Below are positions 1 to 11,023 of a stretch of DNA of 64,000 nucleotides, in pieces. Source of the stretch: Heliopora coerulea (Eukaryota; Cnidaria; Anthozoa; Scleralcyonacea; Helioporidae); NCBI GenBank assembly GCA_030142905.1, contig JASJOG010000065.1:457501-521500 (forward strand), read 5' to 3'. The notes under the pieces are model-generated. The model did no database searches, was not told the DNA's origin, and worked only from the letters and a program-made list of their open reading frames with translations. Numbering within the stretch: position 1 is the first letter of the stretch; each line of letters begins with the position of its first letter. The position numbers were made by a program, and so were the translations under genes.

Positions 1-234
1 AAAGGCTGAGGTAAATAACGATCATGCCATTGCTTTCTACATTTCTGTCTTCTTGTGGAAGGAAGTCGAGTTTGCAACTGTTTTATGATTTTATCCATCG
101 CCTTGGAGCTCATTTACTAAATAAAGACAGCCAAGAAAAACTCAAGCAACTGTTTTAACCGGAATTCATTTGAATTTTTAATGTTTTCTTGCAAGTTTGA
201 AAGTGATGCCGACAACGGTGTTGTTTAAATTTAG
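1..234. other. No supported feature
   Basis: I see no convincing exon, repeat or RNA gene here. It is probably intron of the kinase-like gene, whose first clear exon in the window is at 1303; the gene begins outside the window on the left or in exons I could not recognise. Confidence 0.4.
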
Positions 235-336
235 GTGTCGCCTGGTAATAGAGCTGCAAGTTCTGCAGATACCGTGGATACCGTAGGTTCAGGATACCGT
301 GAGGAAAGTGGCAGTGGTGATGGTTGTCGCATACAG
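235..336 (+). CDS. Possible exon of the kinase-like gene
   Basis: The stretch follows TTTAG and ends CATACAG before GTTTGT. It is open in one frame for exactly 34 codons (phase 0 in and out) and encodes a Ser/Gly/Asp-rich segment beginning VSPGNRAASSADT. There is no family match, only splice-site fit and an open frame. It would be a linker ahead of the kinase domain. It could equally be chance. Confidence 0.25.
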
Positions 337-721
337 GTTTGTCATTTTGTTGGTATGTGTTTTCCTTCGTGAATTTTTTGCCACTCTAACGTTAAATTCG
401 ACGTCGCATAGATGCAACTGTTAAACTAGTGCTTTAGTTCCGCTTTGACAGAAAGGTGATTTTCAGTGATGACTGGTGGTATTTGAGTGGAAAAGAAGCC
501 GTTGTAGGCAAGCTCTGTATTGGCTAGAAGTAGAAAAGCTGAGGTGTCGAAGCCATAGTCGGTGTTTTTAAAATTAAGAAAATCAGAAAACCTTTATGTC
601 ATTGAGATGTTCCAAAACTTCAAACCCAGTAAACGGCTCATGAACTGCAGTTCAAAACAAACATCTCTGTTTACTAACTGTAATGTCAATTTGCTAATAA
701 AAAAGAAGGAAAAAATAAATA

Positions 722-1182
722 CAGCGAACTCCCTCTAAACAGACACCTCTCCAAGACGGACACCACTTTTGGTCCCGGCCGTTTATTCATTATTTTACTA
801 TTGCCAGACTCTCTCTAAGACGGACAACGAATACTATTCGGGTGGAAAAGGTTCAATATTCCTTCCACAGCGGACAGATAATAACCTGATCAATAGATTT
901 GGATAATGAAATTTGAATATGTTACAATAACGAAGACGATCCTGTTCCAAAAACTATCAAATTCTTTGTCGTATGTTTAAGTACCCGACATACATTGAAT
1001 GGCTTTCGCCCGAAACCTCAGTCCTTCCTTTCGGGACAGAAAGACTGGCACTGAGTGACCGAGGCTTAATTACTTCAATCCTGATGGCAACCTGACAGCC
1101 AGTGTCAGATTACGTCATCTCCCTCTCTGAAACGGACAGTAACAGCAGTCCCGAAGGTGTCCACCTTAATGGCAGTTCACTG
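722..1182. mobile_element. pogo/Tigger-like MITE
   Basis: The ends are imperfect inverted repeats: the left end starts CAGCGAACTCCCTCTAAACA and the right end, reverse-complemented, starts CAGTGAACTGCCATTAAGG. Each side is flanked by TA (720-721 and 1183-1184), the target duplication of Tc1/mariner/pogo elements. The internal motif of repeated 'ACGGACA' words (near 760, 820, 870, 1130) is typical of Tigger-type non-autonomous elements. There is no coding capacity in its 461 bases. It lies in the intron upstream of the first clear kinase exon. Confidence 0.6.
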
Positions 1183-1302
1183 TAAAGACAAGTACACGTG
1201 TCAAACCTGTAGGTTCCTATATTTGATTTCATTAGGTTTACTGACTTGGAAGGTAGCGGATTCAGCTGCACCGACATGAACTTCTTTGTGCACTCTTTTT
1301 AG

Positions 1303-1432
1303 GCCAATATGACACAAGACGAGTTGGCTATTGTAGAACAAGTTCAACATCACCCCAATATTGTGAAATTTCCTATCACTGAGAAAAAGTTAAACGGGAG
1401 ATGGAAAAAGGTTGTGGAGGAGGAACAACGTG
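1303..1432 (+). CDS. Kinase-like gene exon: helix C region
   Basis: The exon lies between CTTTTTAG and GTGGTAAGT and ends in phase 1. It encodes ANMTQDELAIVEQVQHHPNI followed by VKF, a typical helix C to beta-4 segment, and a basic/acidic stretch up to EEEQR. The trailing G joins AC at 3664 to make Asp, preserving the frame. Confidence 0.65.
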
Positions 1433-3495
1433 GTAAGTTTTTCCAAAATTGTTTTGGCTTGGAGTTGGTTACCCTTACTACGTCTACCTAATGCAACTGC
1501 CAGAGTACTTTTCATATTTGCATTTATCATGTTGATAATAAAACAAGCTGATAAAGGGGGAGCAGTTGTAATTATGGACAGACAGTACTATTCGGAAAAG
1601 ATTACAGAAATGCTAAACAATGAAGAGATATATTTTCCGCTCACAGAGAACATCGATGACAAGGTCATACAAAAAGTTAAAAACCTGACACAACTACACG
1701 AAACAATATTGACCGAGGAAAAAATACGCTACCTCACAGATTTTGATTGCCGAACGAGCAATTTTTACGGATTACCCAAGGTACATAAGAGTCGATCAAT
1801 CATAACTGAAACACTCGCTGCAAAAAACTAGTTCATAGAAGTAAATCGACCCCACGATTTGATATTCAGACCAATTGTTGGTGGACCCATATACCCAGCA
1901 AGTCACCTCAATAACTTTGACATTCTAATTAAACCTTTGGTAATCCACGTGAAAAGCCACTTAAGAGATGGTATCGAATTTCTCAATAAAATTGCCCCGC
2001 GATGTCCCAATGGAAACTATCACGACAAGCTTCGACATAGCGAGCCTTTATACGAAAATTCCGCACGATTTAGGCGTAGAGGCTATTGACTATTGGATGA
2101 AAGAACATCCAGAAAGCATCTCTGCAGGTTCTGCCGTTCATTCATCATTGAAGGAGTCAAAATTATACTAAACAACACGTTCTTTTTCAATGAAAAAATC
2201 TTTCTCCAAATGAAAGGTACAGTTATGGGTACCAAGATGGCACCATCCTACGCTACATTAGTTCTGGGATACCTTGAAACAAGAATGTACCAGAACGCAG
2301 GAAACATTTGTCGAAGAAATTGGAACTTACATCGAAGGTAACTGGATGAGATATTTAGATGATTGATACATAAACTGGACATTCGTTGAACAACGTCTTA
2401 AAGTTTTTAATCAAATACTTAACTCCTTGAATACCAACATAAGATTCACAGTTGAATATAGCAAAGAACAAATAGCATTTCTCGACGTACTTATGAAAAA
2501 AAGACAAGGATAGACTCACAACGGACATAAATTACAAGATTACAGGCACGAAGCAATACCTCCACTACCAATCAAACCATCCGAGACATATCAAGAGAAA
2601 TATCTCCTACAACTTAACGCGTATACAAAGCCAAAACATCAAAACTAGAAGACCTAAGGGGAAGCAGAGCACCAGCGAACACTGATAATGTACTCACAAC
2701 AGTGTCATCATTCAACCCCAACAATCCGCCCATTGACGCTTTACTAAAGACAGGAATGGAACTCCTGAAAGGCAGCCCTAGGATGAAAACAATTTTACAA
2801 TGACTCTAGTTCATCCATAGCAGGAGACAACCACCCAATTTACAGCAACTGTTAGTCAGATTCAAATTCAACGACAACCAAAATGTAACAGTGTCAAAAT
2901 GTGGAAGAAAAAATGCGCAACGTGCAAACAAATCATCGTGGGAAACTCGTTCAACTCCAAGGGAAACGCGCAACCTTTCATAGTGAAACACAATATGGAC
3001 TCCAACAGTCGTTTTGTACTATATGTACTAACATGCCAGGGCTGTGGGGAAAACTACATCGGAGAAACTAGGAAAAAATTGCGAGAAAGAATGACCCTAC
3101 ACCGGCAGTATATACGGAGCAGCGAATACCGCATTCTCGCAGTCAGTGCACATGTTGCACAATGCGCGGCCAACGAGACCATTAAATTCACTTTCTTCCC
3201 ATTTTACAAGATGACTCATGAAAATGAGGATGCCCGTAGAAGAAAGGAACAATATTTCACCAAAAAATTCATTCCTTCTCTCAATCCCACATAATTATCT
3301 ACAGCAAAATTTATCCAAAATTTATCCAATCAAGTTTCATTAACGATGTCACAATTCTGTACTTTAATTAATTAATGAAGCCTGGCGAGCTACTAAACAG
3401 TAGCGAAACGCGTTGCGCAATAAAAAGTTAGAAAGTCCACTTCGTACTATTATTCTTTTTATATATATACATCATCTGTATTTGAAAAGGAAGAT

Positions 3496-3542
<47 letters not shown>

Positions 3543-6259
3543 AAATAATCTTCCTTTTCAAATTTATATATATAGTAATGGTGAGTACTAAAACAAAACG
3601 GTATGTCTCAGAATTAATCAGAATACCTTTGAGCTTTTTAATTGGATGACTGTAAACTTTTAGACAAATCCTTGCTGGCATATCGGGATAAACTGGTGGA
3701 CGGTATCTTGGACATCTTGGAGGGCATGTTTTACTGGCGTCAGATTGTAGACGTTTTTGTTTACCTCCACAAGCATGACCTCGTTTATAAAGATCTAAAG
3801 TTGGCCAATGTATATTTGGCAAACCCACATTTAATCAGGGCAGAATTGGCTATCTTCAACTCACAGGAATTCTTGATTGTTAAGGCGAGTTGACGGTTTG
3901 TTATACATAGCCACCTAGCTTAATGTTGTCGAGAGAGTTCTTTGTGTTGCCTATCATGTCTCGGATTTTTTTTATTCTTTCTATTTCTTTTGTCTTCCCG
4001 TGCATCCGTGAGCACGGGTTAACTCTCCCAGCAACTCCTCGGACATGGTCGGTGGACCTTTTCCCGGCAACATCACTCATATCTGCTTCATCTTTTTAAA
4101 ACAGGAAAAAGGTTGCATGAAGGAACAGAACATTCGTTCCTTGGGAAGGCTTCTTCTTGAGTTAGTAATCCCAGGAGCCAACTCGCAAAGTGAAGTAAGA
4201 CAGATTTTTTAGATTGTTTTGCAATCAGTCTTTATCTGTGTCTGTTTGTTTAGAAATTGAAACAGCGTTTGAAATAACCGGGTCTTTTATTTGTGTCTGT
4301 GTCTGTCTGTTCTTTGGAGGTAATACATCGGTTGAAATTGCCGGGGCATCGAGGGCCAATGGCCGTCAGTGCACTAACAACCACTGGCTGTCAAATAAAA
4401 TTAAAACCACGAAATTTACGGTCAATAGTGCGTACCTTCGATCACGGTGTCGCTGGAGAACTTTTGTTTTAGATTAAGTCTTGCAAGTGAACAGACTTAG
4501 TATTTTTCCATAAAGACCTGAATAAATGCCGTTACAGATAATGGGTATAGTAGAGTTCTAACACTTGTTATAGATTGAAGACAAAAGAAAGGAAATGTTT
4601 GAGAAACTACAGTTGTGAGTTTTTGGCAAATGTAAATTGAAATTGCTCGCTCGGAAATTGTGCATTGATAAATGCATTTCTAAGGTCAAAATGACGTTGC
4701 ACTCATCCCGAAATTCAAGGCTTCGTAATAGTTCAAATACGAGAGGAGGATTTCACTGATGTTTTACAATCCGAGTGTGCTTTGAAAAGACGGGCAGATG
4801 GCGAGACAATACATGAGCACTTAGAAATCTCGATAAACACCGACGTTTTCGATGTTCAATATTTGAAGTTGCTTGAACTCAAACGAAGGAATTCACATGT
4901 ATTGCTCAACTAATCGTAGTTTTTCAGAACTGCTAGGGGGAGACATCCACTCTTGTTTTTGGTTCATAGATGGTTGATGAGTTTGATTGCACAATTTCCT
5001 GACTTGTCCAGGTACATTTCTCCGCTGTCTTTTCGGCGATGTGGCAAACCCTTCAGTCATTGATACAAAATCTAGTATAAATTAGAAAATAAATTTCATA
5101 GATAAACTGACTCTAAATGTAAAAAGAAGTTATATGATTAATAAGTTAAAACAAAATTGTCTCAAGTCATCGCATGTCATGCGCCATGCCTTGTTTTACA
5201 CCCAAATGGTTCGTTATGTTGCGTAAGGATTAACAGTCGCATACTTTTCTTGTCAAAACCAAATGCCGATGCCTAAAAACGAGCTTTAGTTTCAGAAATA
5301 TTGTTGCTTGAAATGACCTATTATGCTTCTAATGCAAAATGAGAATGGGCAGGGGACGATTCTCATCAAGACGAGCCGTTAAAGTTGAATAACAGAACAG
5401 TATTTACAAACCATTTTCATACACAGCCTTCTGAAAATCAACCATTTCGGTTTTTATAATTTCACATTTAGACATTGGTCGACAGATCGCAACGGTGTCA
5501 AAGTATGTGTATATCAATCAACAATCAACCAATCAATAATTAATCAACCAGTCAATCAATCAATCAATCTGTAGATAAATACACCTTTTCCCCTTCATTG
5601 ACCCAAATAAAAGTTTCATGTCGATAAGTTATCTTATCTTCGTCTTCCTTTTTTCCTGAATCTGTCCGTCCTGTCTGTTTGTCTATCTGTTTGGTCCGCG
5701 TGTCGGCCTGCCTGTCCGTTCTTTCAGTTCTTCCGTCAGTCGGTCGGTCGGTTGGTTCGCCTGCTTGTCGGCCCGCATCCATACATATCTCTTTACAATG
5801 CATATACATTTGTATAAACTTTCCTCTCCTTTTATACGTTCCATTGTAGCAACACTCCATTGAGATGCTGAAAAAAGACTCTCCATCGCTTGGATTTCTC
5901 ATTCAATCATGTTTGCAGGTAAACATATTATTTAAATTGTGGAATTCGGGTGGAATTTTTTTTTTAGTGTTTTATATCTACAGAAAACCATAACCAGCCG
6001 ACAACTTAAGAAAATACAGTAGGAAAACTAATATGAAGAAATCCATCTTTAAAAACTTGGTGTTCAATTAAACACAAGAAAAGATACAGTATTCGTGGTT
6101 TTCACCTTTAAATTTTTGCACTTGTGCTTTTTATGTAAACAGGAAGACCCAAGAAAAAGGCCGACCGCCGAACAACTTAGCCAGAATGCTGCTGTTCAGG
6201 TCTTCGACAATCCCGAGCCTACTGTCTTTCTCTGGTCACCTACTCAATCGGAATTGTAA
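1303..6259 (+). CDS. Protein-kinase-like gene, 3' part (multi-exon)
   Basis: Five exons with matching phases build the C-terminal part of a Ser/Thr kinase fold: 1303-1432, 3664-3884, 4105-4194, 5850-5918 and 6143-6259. In order I see a helix-C-like segment (VEQVQHHPNIVKF), helix E plus catalytic loop (FYWRQIVDVFVYLHK then VYKDLKLANVYL), a degenerate activation-segment start (ELAIFNSQEF where DFG is expected), helix F (NIRSLGRLLLELV), and helices H-I (FLIQSCLQ joined to EDPRKRPTAEQL). The HRD motif reads YKD, so the catalytic Asp, Lys and Asn are kept but His and Arg are not; DFG is not recognisable. This suggests a pseudokinase or an unusual active site. The glycine loop and VAIK lysine must lie upstream of what I can identify. 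The protein ends soon after the kinase domain. Substrate and pathway are unknown. Confidence 0.7.
2899..3294 (+). pseudogene. PLE GIY-YIG endonuclease fragment
   Basis: A 131-residue open stretch, the best preserved part of the PLE relic. It shows a Cys-rich start (CATCKQ), then VLYVLTCQGCGENYIGETRK, which is the GIY and YIG core with linker, followed by LRERMTLHR with the catalytic Arg of the family. In full-length PLEs this domain follows the reverse transcriptase. Here it is cut off from the RT by frameshifts. Confidence 0.8.
3382..3412 (+). ncRNA. Hammerhead-ribozyme-like motif (PLE 3' tail)
   Basis: The order CTGGCGA, a perfect 6-bp stem II (GCTACT / AGTAGC, loop AAAC), then GAAAC matches the hammerhead core CUGANGA-stem II-GAAA with one core change (A to G). 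Hammerheads in PLE terminal regions are established knowledge. The core change may impair cleavage. Confidence 0.6.
3481..3562. repeat. Perfect hairpin around a (TA)n tract
   Basis: The 22 bases at 3481-3502 (TTTGAAAAGGAAGATTATTT and TA) recur exactly inverted at 3541-3562, enclosing a TA-repeat core. This can extrude as a cruciform. It sits about 100 bases before the kinase exon at 3664. Confidence 0.85.
3664..3884 (+). CDS. Kinase-like gene exon: catalytic loop
   Basis: The acceptor is AACTTTTAG. The encoded segment includes FYWRQIVDVFVYLHKHDLVY and KDLKLANVYL, the helix E and catalytic loop of protein kinases. The most likely donor is AAG|GCGAGT at 3885, a GC-AG type site in phase 0. An alternative GT donor (ATT|GTTAAG) at 3879 is also phase 0 and would drop two residues. 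A stop codon follows if neither is used. The DFG-equivalent reads AIFN. Confidence 0.65.
4105..4194 (+). CDS. Kinase-like gene exon: helix F region
   Basis: Thirty codons in phase 0 sit between TTTAAAACAG and GTAAGA. The segment EQNIRSLGRLLLELVIPGAN matches the pattern of kinase helix F (usually D-x-W-S-L-G-x-x-L-x-E-L); the usual helix F Asp is replaced by Asn. Confidence 0.65.
4195..5849. other. Intron of the kinase-like gene; simple repeats
   Basis: I recognise no further kinase exon here, though about 20 residues between helices F and H may be missing. Low-complexity tracts are present: AATC repeats at 5510-5575 and a pyrimidine-rich CTGT/GTCGG tract at 5655-5775. Confidence 0.5.
5850..5918 (+). 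CDS. Kinase-like gene exon: helix H
   Basis: Twenty-three codons in phase 0 lie between CCATTGTAG and GTAAAC. The end, SPSLGFLIQSCLQ, is the usual sequence before the DPxxRPT motif and joins in frame to EDPRKRPT in the next exon. Confidence 0.65.
6143..6259 (+). CDS. Kinase-like gene terminal exon
   Basis: It starts after TTATGTAAACAG and runs 38 codons to TAA. EDPRKRPTAEQL is kinase subdomain XI with the conserved Arg that pairs with the APE Glu in active kinases. The remaining 26 residues (ending FLWSPTQSEL) are a short C-terminal tail. Confidence 0.7.
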   Translation, partial: EDPRKRPTAEQLSQNAAVQVFDNPEPTVFLWSPTQSEL

Positions 6260-6278
6260 ACTTCAGGATATATGTGAA

Positions 6279-6512
6279 TCAGACATTTCAAATGAACGAC
6301 AAATTTTTTAATCGTAAACATGTTTTGGCATACTTATGCCATCTTCAGTACAGTGGAAGAGATCTAATTATAATTTACAATGGGTTATATATTCATGTCA
6401 TGTCAAGTGATGTGGATATTAAATTACAATGTTAAGAAGGCGGAAAATATTTACAAGTTGAAAACGGTGTTAAGATGGTGTATTTAATTTGTCGTTTATT
6501 TGAATTGTCTGA
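6279..6512. repeat. Fold-back unit A (in kinase 3' UTR)
   Basis: Inverted arms at 6279-6312 and 6482-6512 (about 30 bases, a few mismatches; core word AACGACAAAT / ATTTGTCGTT) enclose a hammerhead-like core on the minus strand. It begins 20 bases after the kinase stop codon, so the kinase transcript probably carries it in its 3' UTR, in antisense orientation. Confidence 0.65.
6323..6348 (-). ncRNA. Hammerhead-like core, unit A
   Basis: On the minus strand the order is CTGAAGA, stem II GGCATA / TATGCC, then AAAAC. It fits CUGANGA-stem II-GAAA except that the first base of GAAA is A, so catalysis is doubtful. The 3' arm of the fold-back starts about 10 bases downstream. Confidence 0.5.
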
Positions 6513-6757
6513 CTACTATTGTGCTATTACGAAACTACGGATATGTGTGGATGTAGTTGATCCTTTGTAGCTAAAGTTAAGTAGAGCGTCAGAACTCAAT
6601 TAAATTTAGTAAACAGTGTAAGGTTGCACTCGTAAGGTTAGACAAAACACGATTACTACTTCGACTAGAGATGTGTTTCGAGTGATATTATTAAATCAAG
6701 ACTTGCACTAAATTTACTTTCTTTATGTCTTTCTGGTTGTGTCTTTCCATTAAATAT

Positions 6758-6763
6758 AATAAA
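6758..6763 (+). promoter_or_regulatory. Candidate polyadenylation signal of the kinase-like gene
   Basis: AATAAA about 500 bases after the stop codon at 6257-6259. It is the only exact hexamer I noticed shortly downstream of the gene. Confidence 0.4.
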
Positions 6764-7904
6764 CTTGAAAACAGTACCACTTGTTTATTTTTACCAGTTA
6801 TTCTATCAAAAATTCTAAAAGACAGAGGTGTCTAATGAAAATAACTGTAGGGAGCCACCATGTATGAGACATTCGAATCTTCTTTGAACATCACTACGAA
6901 CTCTCGCTAATAATACCACATGTAGATCATTTTGATTGTAAATTCACACCTAGTAGCTCGATACTCGCGCATTTGACGAACTGCGCTTACTTTGAAGGCC
7001 GGACTTCATCTTCGGTAGCCAATGTTTTCTGCCCAACTTCGTATCTGAGAACTTGGGAAGGAGAAAGAATTACTTATTTGTATATACTGAGACAATGAAA
7101 CAATATGAGAAAACTGTGAAGAAAACCGGTTGAAATTCTGAGTTTTCTGGCTGATATCATCAGATACCTGGCCGCCAAACACATTTGTAGGCCAGGGTGA
7201 CGCTGCTTCCAAACGTTGTGCGCATGGACGATTACAATTCCTGATTTCGATTCGCTTGCTAATGTGGTAATGTGTCCTGAACAATCAAATTACTTGACTT
7301 AATCGGATACATAAAACAATCGTATGCGAGGTTGTTTGTTGTTTATCTTCATGCTTCGATAAAAATCCTGAAGATCTTAAATTACGGGGAAACAATTCTC
7401 CACTCGCATAATCTGAAGTAGTTAAGCAGAAAAGCGACGAAAGTTCTTAGTTTTCTGTTAGTGAAGACCGAGTTTGCAAGGCCCAAATGTACGCCACTGT
7501 TTTTCAAAGTGGAAAATGGAGGAAAATATAATAAATTCTTGGGTTGAAAATTCGAGTTACGTTTGCGGGAATTGGTCATTGAAGGTTGTAGAAATTCGTC
7601 AGAATTTCTGTCATCATTGCAATTAATCGATAAATGCTTAAAAATGTAAGTTAAACGGGAATTCCGAAGAATTTTCAGTTGTTCAGTGAACTGATGTTTT
7701 CTTGAAACATTTTAAATTTTGACGGTTAAAATGTTTCTTGAATGTTATCGAAAGGTAAGATTTAGTCATTCTAAGCACTTGCATGTACACAGTGACATCA
7801 CAACAAGAAAATTTAATGACCTGATTTTGCGCTAACTTAAGCAAACTGAATTTTTAGACGTTGATTCCAGTTACTTTCGGTGACATGGAAACGGAAAATC
7901 CTTG
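6764..7904. other. Intergenic, nothing recognised
   Basis: Only short unlinked open frames; no family resemblance on either strand and no clear repeats. Confidence 0.4.
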
Positions 7905-8164
7905 CAGCGGCGTAACTAGAACACTTCTAGTGTGGAGTCCTTGATGGGGCCTCGGTAGATTTTAGGGGGCCAGCATCTGGAACAGATTAGAATGAATGCT
8001 TCTTAAAGACTTAAGTATGTCATCTTGCAGAATTGCAATTACGGAAATGCCCAGCTTCACAGAGGTTGATGATTACATTACAAACTGGGGTGGACCCTGG
8101 AGATGATCCAATAAGTTTTTAGGGGGACCGAGCCACCCAGGCCTCCAGAGTAGTTACGCCACTG
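7905..8164. mobile_element. hAT-like MITE (260 bases)
   Basis: Ends are inverted: left CAGCGGCGTAACTAGA, right (reverse complement) CAGTGGCGTAACTACT, with G-rich subterminal tracts as in other hAT MITEs in this window. Flanking octamers (AATCCTTG and TCCACTTG) do not form a clean target duplication, so the exact ends are uncertain. Confidence 0.45.
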
Positions 8165-9010
8165 TCCACTTGACAAATCATGTTTGACAGAATTGTTGGG
8201 GTACTACATCTTGCTCGACGGGGACGCATACAAGTAAAAGTTTGACAATCCACTAGATCCAGCCACAAACTGCACACGTGAACCCTCCGACAATCATATC
8301 AAGAACATGAGAGATTACCAATTTTCCGGATCCCTACAAAGCACTAGAAATTATATTTAGGAAAAGGTTACTTAGTCCCTCACTCATGAATAGCAACTGA
8401 TTATCAACACTACACCATTGATCTATTCGGAACAATAGCGTTACAAAGGGGGTATTCATATGGAGGCGGGCCAGCCTTCTTGGTAGGGCTAGCCCCCTAG
8501 TAAGAGGGCTGGATTTCACCTCGCTTTCACATGGGAATTTTCTGGCCCTTCTAGCAGGGCTGGATCTAGCACCCATATTCAAAACATCCATAATCCATCC
8601 CTGGCTACAAATGATTGAAAAAAAAAATTGTTCGTTGTGCAAAACGAAGAAGCAACATGACTGGTCACGGTCAAATTCGAATTTCAACAATTAACAGCAT
8701 TTCCACTTGTTATAAACTATCTGAAGAACAAACAGGATAAAATACGATTTCTTGTAAAGAACTATAACAACTTTAAATACTTCGCTTCTGACTAGGTATC
8801 ATTAAGACCACTACCGCGCGAAACTAAAATTTTGTTGAGATAAACGCGACGTAAAATATGCAAAGACGAGAAATGAAGTGTTGATAGAACACGTGTAAAG
8901 TATTGATCATGGTGTAACATGGAGGAGGAGATGCAAGGAAGCATGGCTTATAGAAGAATGACATAAGAATAGAATACTGAGTAGACAGCATTAAATAAGG
9001 TAAAGAGTTC
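8165..9010. other. Intergenic, short GC-rich repeat only
   Basis: At 8460-8575 there are three related GGGCTGG/GGGCTAG words (for example AGGGCTGGAT twice) spaced 40-60 bases, perhaps a degraded repeat. No gene is seen. Confidence 0.35.
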
Positions 9011-9154
9011 AAAGGTTGGTAACTGCCGTGACTGATCTCAAAGAATTCCAGCTTTTCCAGCAAAGTCTCCTTTTTCACGTTCCTTTTTCTGACGAAGGGC
9101 CTTTCTTGAAACGTTGGATTGCTTTGAGACAAGTCAGGGCAGTTACCAACCTTT
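9011..9154. repeat. Fold-back unit F
   Basis: Arms 9011-9043 and 9122-9154 are inverted repeats of 33 bases with 3 mismatches (core AAAGGTTGGTAACTGCC). A hammerhead-like core lies 10 bases upstream of the right arm. Confidence 0.8.
9089..9112 (+). ncRNA. Hammerhead-like core, unit F
   Basis: The order is CTGACGA, a short stem II (AAGGG / TTCTT with wobble pairs), then GAAAC followed by GTTGG, which can pair with CCAGC just inside the 5' arm (near 9047). All core positions of CUGANGA and GAAA are intact. Permutation looks like type III (stem III open), with the long arms extending stem III. Confidence 0.6.
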
Positions 9155-9379
9155 AAACCTTTTGGCTTATAGAACAAACGAACGATGCCATTGCTAATGG
9201 AGATAATGGACGAACACTCCCAGAGGTCCATAAACAATCAGTGAAACGATATTGAAATGTTTTGCTCAGTTAGGTGTTCATTTTAGTCTTATTCATTTTA
9301 TTGTTTTAGTTCAATTTTGTTATTTTCATTTGCATTGTAATTAGCATTTAACGGACTGTTCACTTTTACCATTTTAATC

Positions 9380-9404
9380 CTGATGATGGATGCTTAGTCC
9401 GAAA
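9380..9404 (+). ncRNA. Hammerhead-like core
   Basis: CTGATGA, stem II GGAT / GTCC (4 bp with one wobble), then GAAA. The core is intact. No inverted arms were recognised around it. Confidence 0.5.
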
Positions 9405-11023
9405 TTCGATTTTAGTTTAAATAAATACATGTCGATATAATATTTTTGATAAACTCATTTTTCCTTGGGTTGTGTCTTAAAATTTTCCCGCCAAATCTCA
9501 CTTTACTTGACTATTGAGCAAGCAATATGCTGGTCAGCATCCAGGTGTTTCCGCTAAACTGCACTCTAGCCAAACAATTAGACTATTCGAACACTATTTC
9601 TGAGATGAGAGTCAACTCTGGATTTGCCCCCCCCCGTAAACTAGCGTGTCATCGACATAAAGAACGTGAGACTGTCGAGGAGGCGAGGACGTTCGTGTGA
9701 AGCACGATGAGGAACATGCTCCGACGAAGTCCCGAGTTAACAGGACCGAAAGGTTAGCTGTTTACAATTTTACCGTGGCATGTACTGCAAATAACATACA
9801 TACCTATATTCACATGAAAACCTTCAAAGAATGAAGTGATGTCTCTTCGCTGCTAAATTTCAGCGATTATTCTAAGCTGGACTTGTTGTCATTTTCTGGA
9901 GTTCTAAATAAAATTTTGGAGTTGTAAATGAAAACTACTGGAGTTGTCAATTTTGAACTCTTATTTCATTTGCATTCAAAAGATCAAAACTGTAGTATCA
10001 TACATGTCATTTGTAATAATCAAGTAAACAAGTTAACAATAAGTAAAAAAGATTTCCTCGACTGAAAGCACAGTTCTTTTTCTAACATTAAATATGAATC
10101 CAAAAGTTCAAAACATGTTTCCTTTCTTTTTCACAACTGCATGTGTGCATCAGGAGTATCTACTTCTCCCCTCTCGTGAAAGGCTTCCTTCAACACACCT
10201 TTGTACCATCACTGGCCAGATGCTTTTTCCGTCGTCTTCTTTCTACGTTCTCGCTGCTTTCTACGCTCTCACTACGTCCTCTCATCTTACAATACAAGGC
10301 CTCGGATCCCATTCTTCTAGAATGGTCATGTTGAATTCAACATATAACGGTTTTGCATTTCAACACGAATGCAATTCTTCATTGGCGTTTTCAGGAGGTT
10401 GAAAGCACTCATTAACTTCAACATCACGGTACTGGGGTTTTTTGCTGCCCATGTCTCAAGATTTATATTGGGACCTTTTTTTTATTTCAATAACCACGCT
10501 TCCCTTGACCATAATTCGCCGTTCATGAATTAAGCGAATTCTGTCAACAGGCAGCGATGGAATTCGTACAAGGAGAATTATAATGCTGTTTCTCTAAAGT
10601 ACAAGCTACTAAACAGGGCGACTTTTTTTGCAGGAGAAAATGAACCAGCCAGTTGGGAATAGAGAACATACCTATACTTCAGAAGCCTTTATATTTTACA
10701 GTTGTAAATTTTCCTTAGAATAATCCCTGCTAAATTTCTTGGAAGTGAATCGGGCGCTGAAACATTATTGCACTGCCCATGAACTTCTTGGCCTATTGAC
10801 TCAATAATCTTCCAATATTATTACATCTGACCATCACAATCTAGCCCCCAATAACAAAGACTGGCTGTTCGTCCACATCTAGCAAAGATTACCGTGAATA
10901 TATTGAAAGGATAAATTTTTTGGTCTTTCGGGTTGTTTGCGAGGAATAATCAATATAAGAATCACAATCGCCTGATTCAGGGGATAAATTTCCATCATTG
11001 AATAACAGCATTACTATATTCAA
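9405..11023. other. Intergenic, nothing recognised
   Basis: An open frame of 102 codons at 10094-10402 has no recognisable domain and a biased Ser/Thr/Phe content. I do not call it a gene. Confidence 0.35.

Larger units (their letters stand above)
1537..3420 (+). mobile_element. Decayed Penelope-like retroelement
   Basis: Broken frames read as a PLE polyprotein in order: an N-terminal segment with KQADKGGAVVIMD, then NFYGLPKVHK, a reverse-transcriptase palm start (FDIASLYTKIP), the MKGTVMGTKMAPSYA block, and a GIY-YIG endonuclease near the end. Several frameshifts and stops make it inactive. It is in the same orientation as the host gene and occupies most of the intron between the kinase exons at 1303 and 3664. 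The 3' end carries a hammerhead-like motif at 3382. The left boundary is approximate. Confidence 0.85.
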
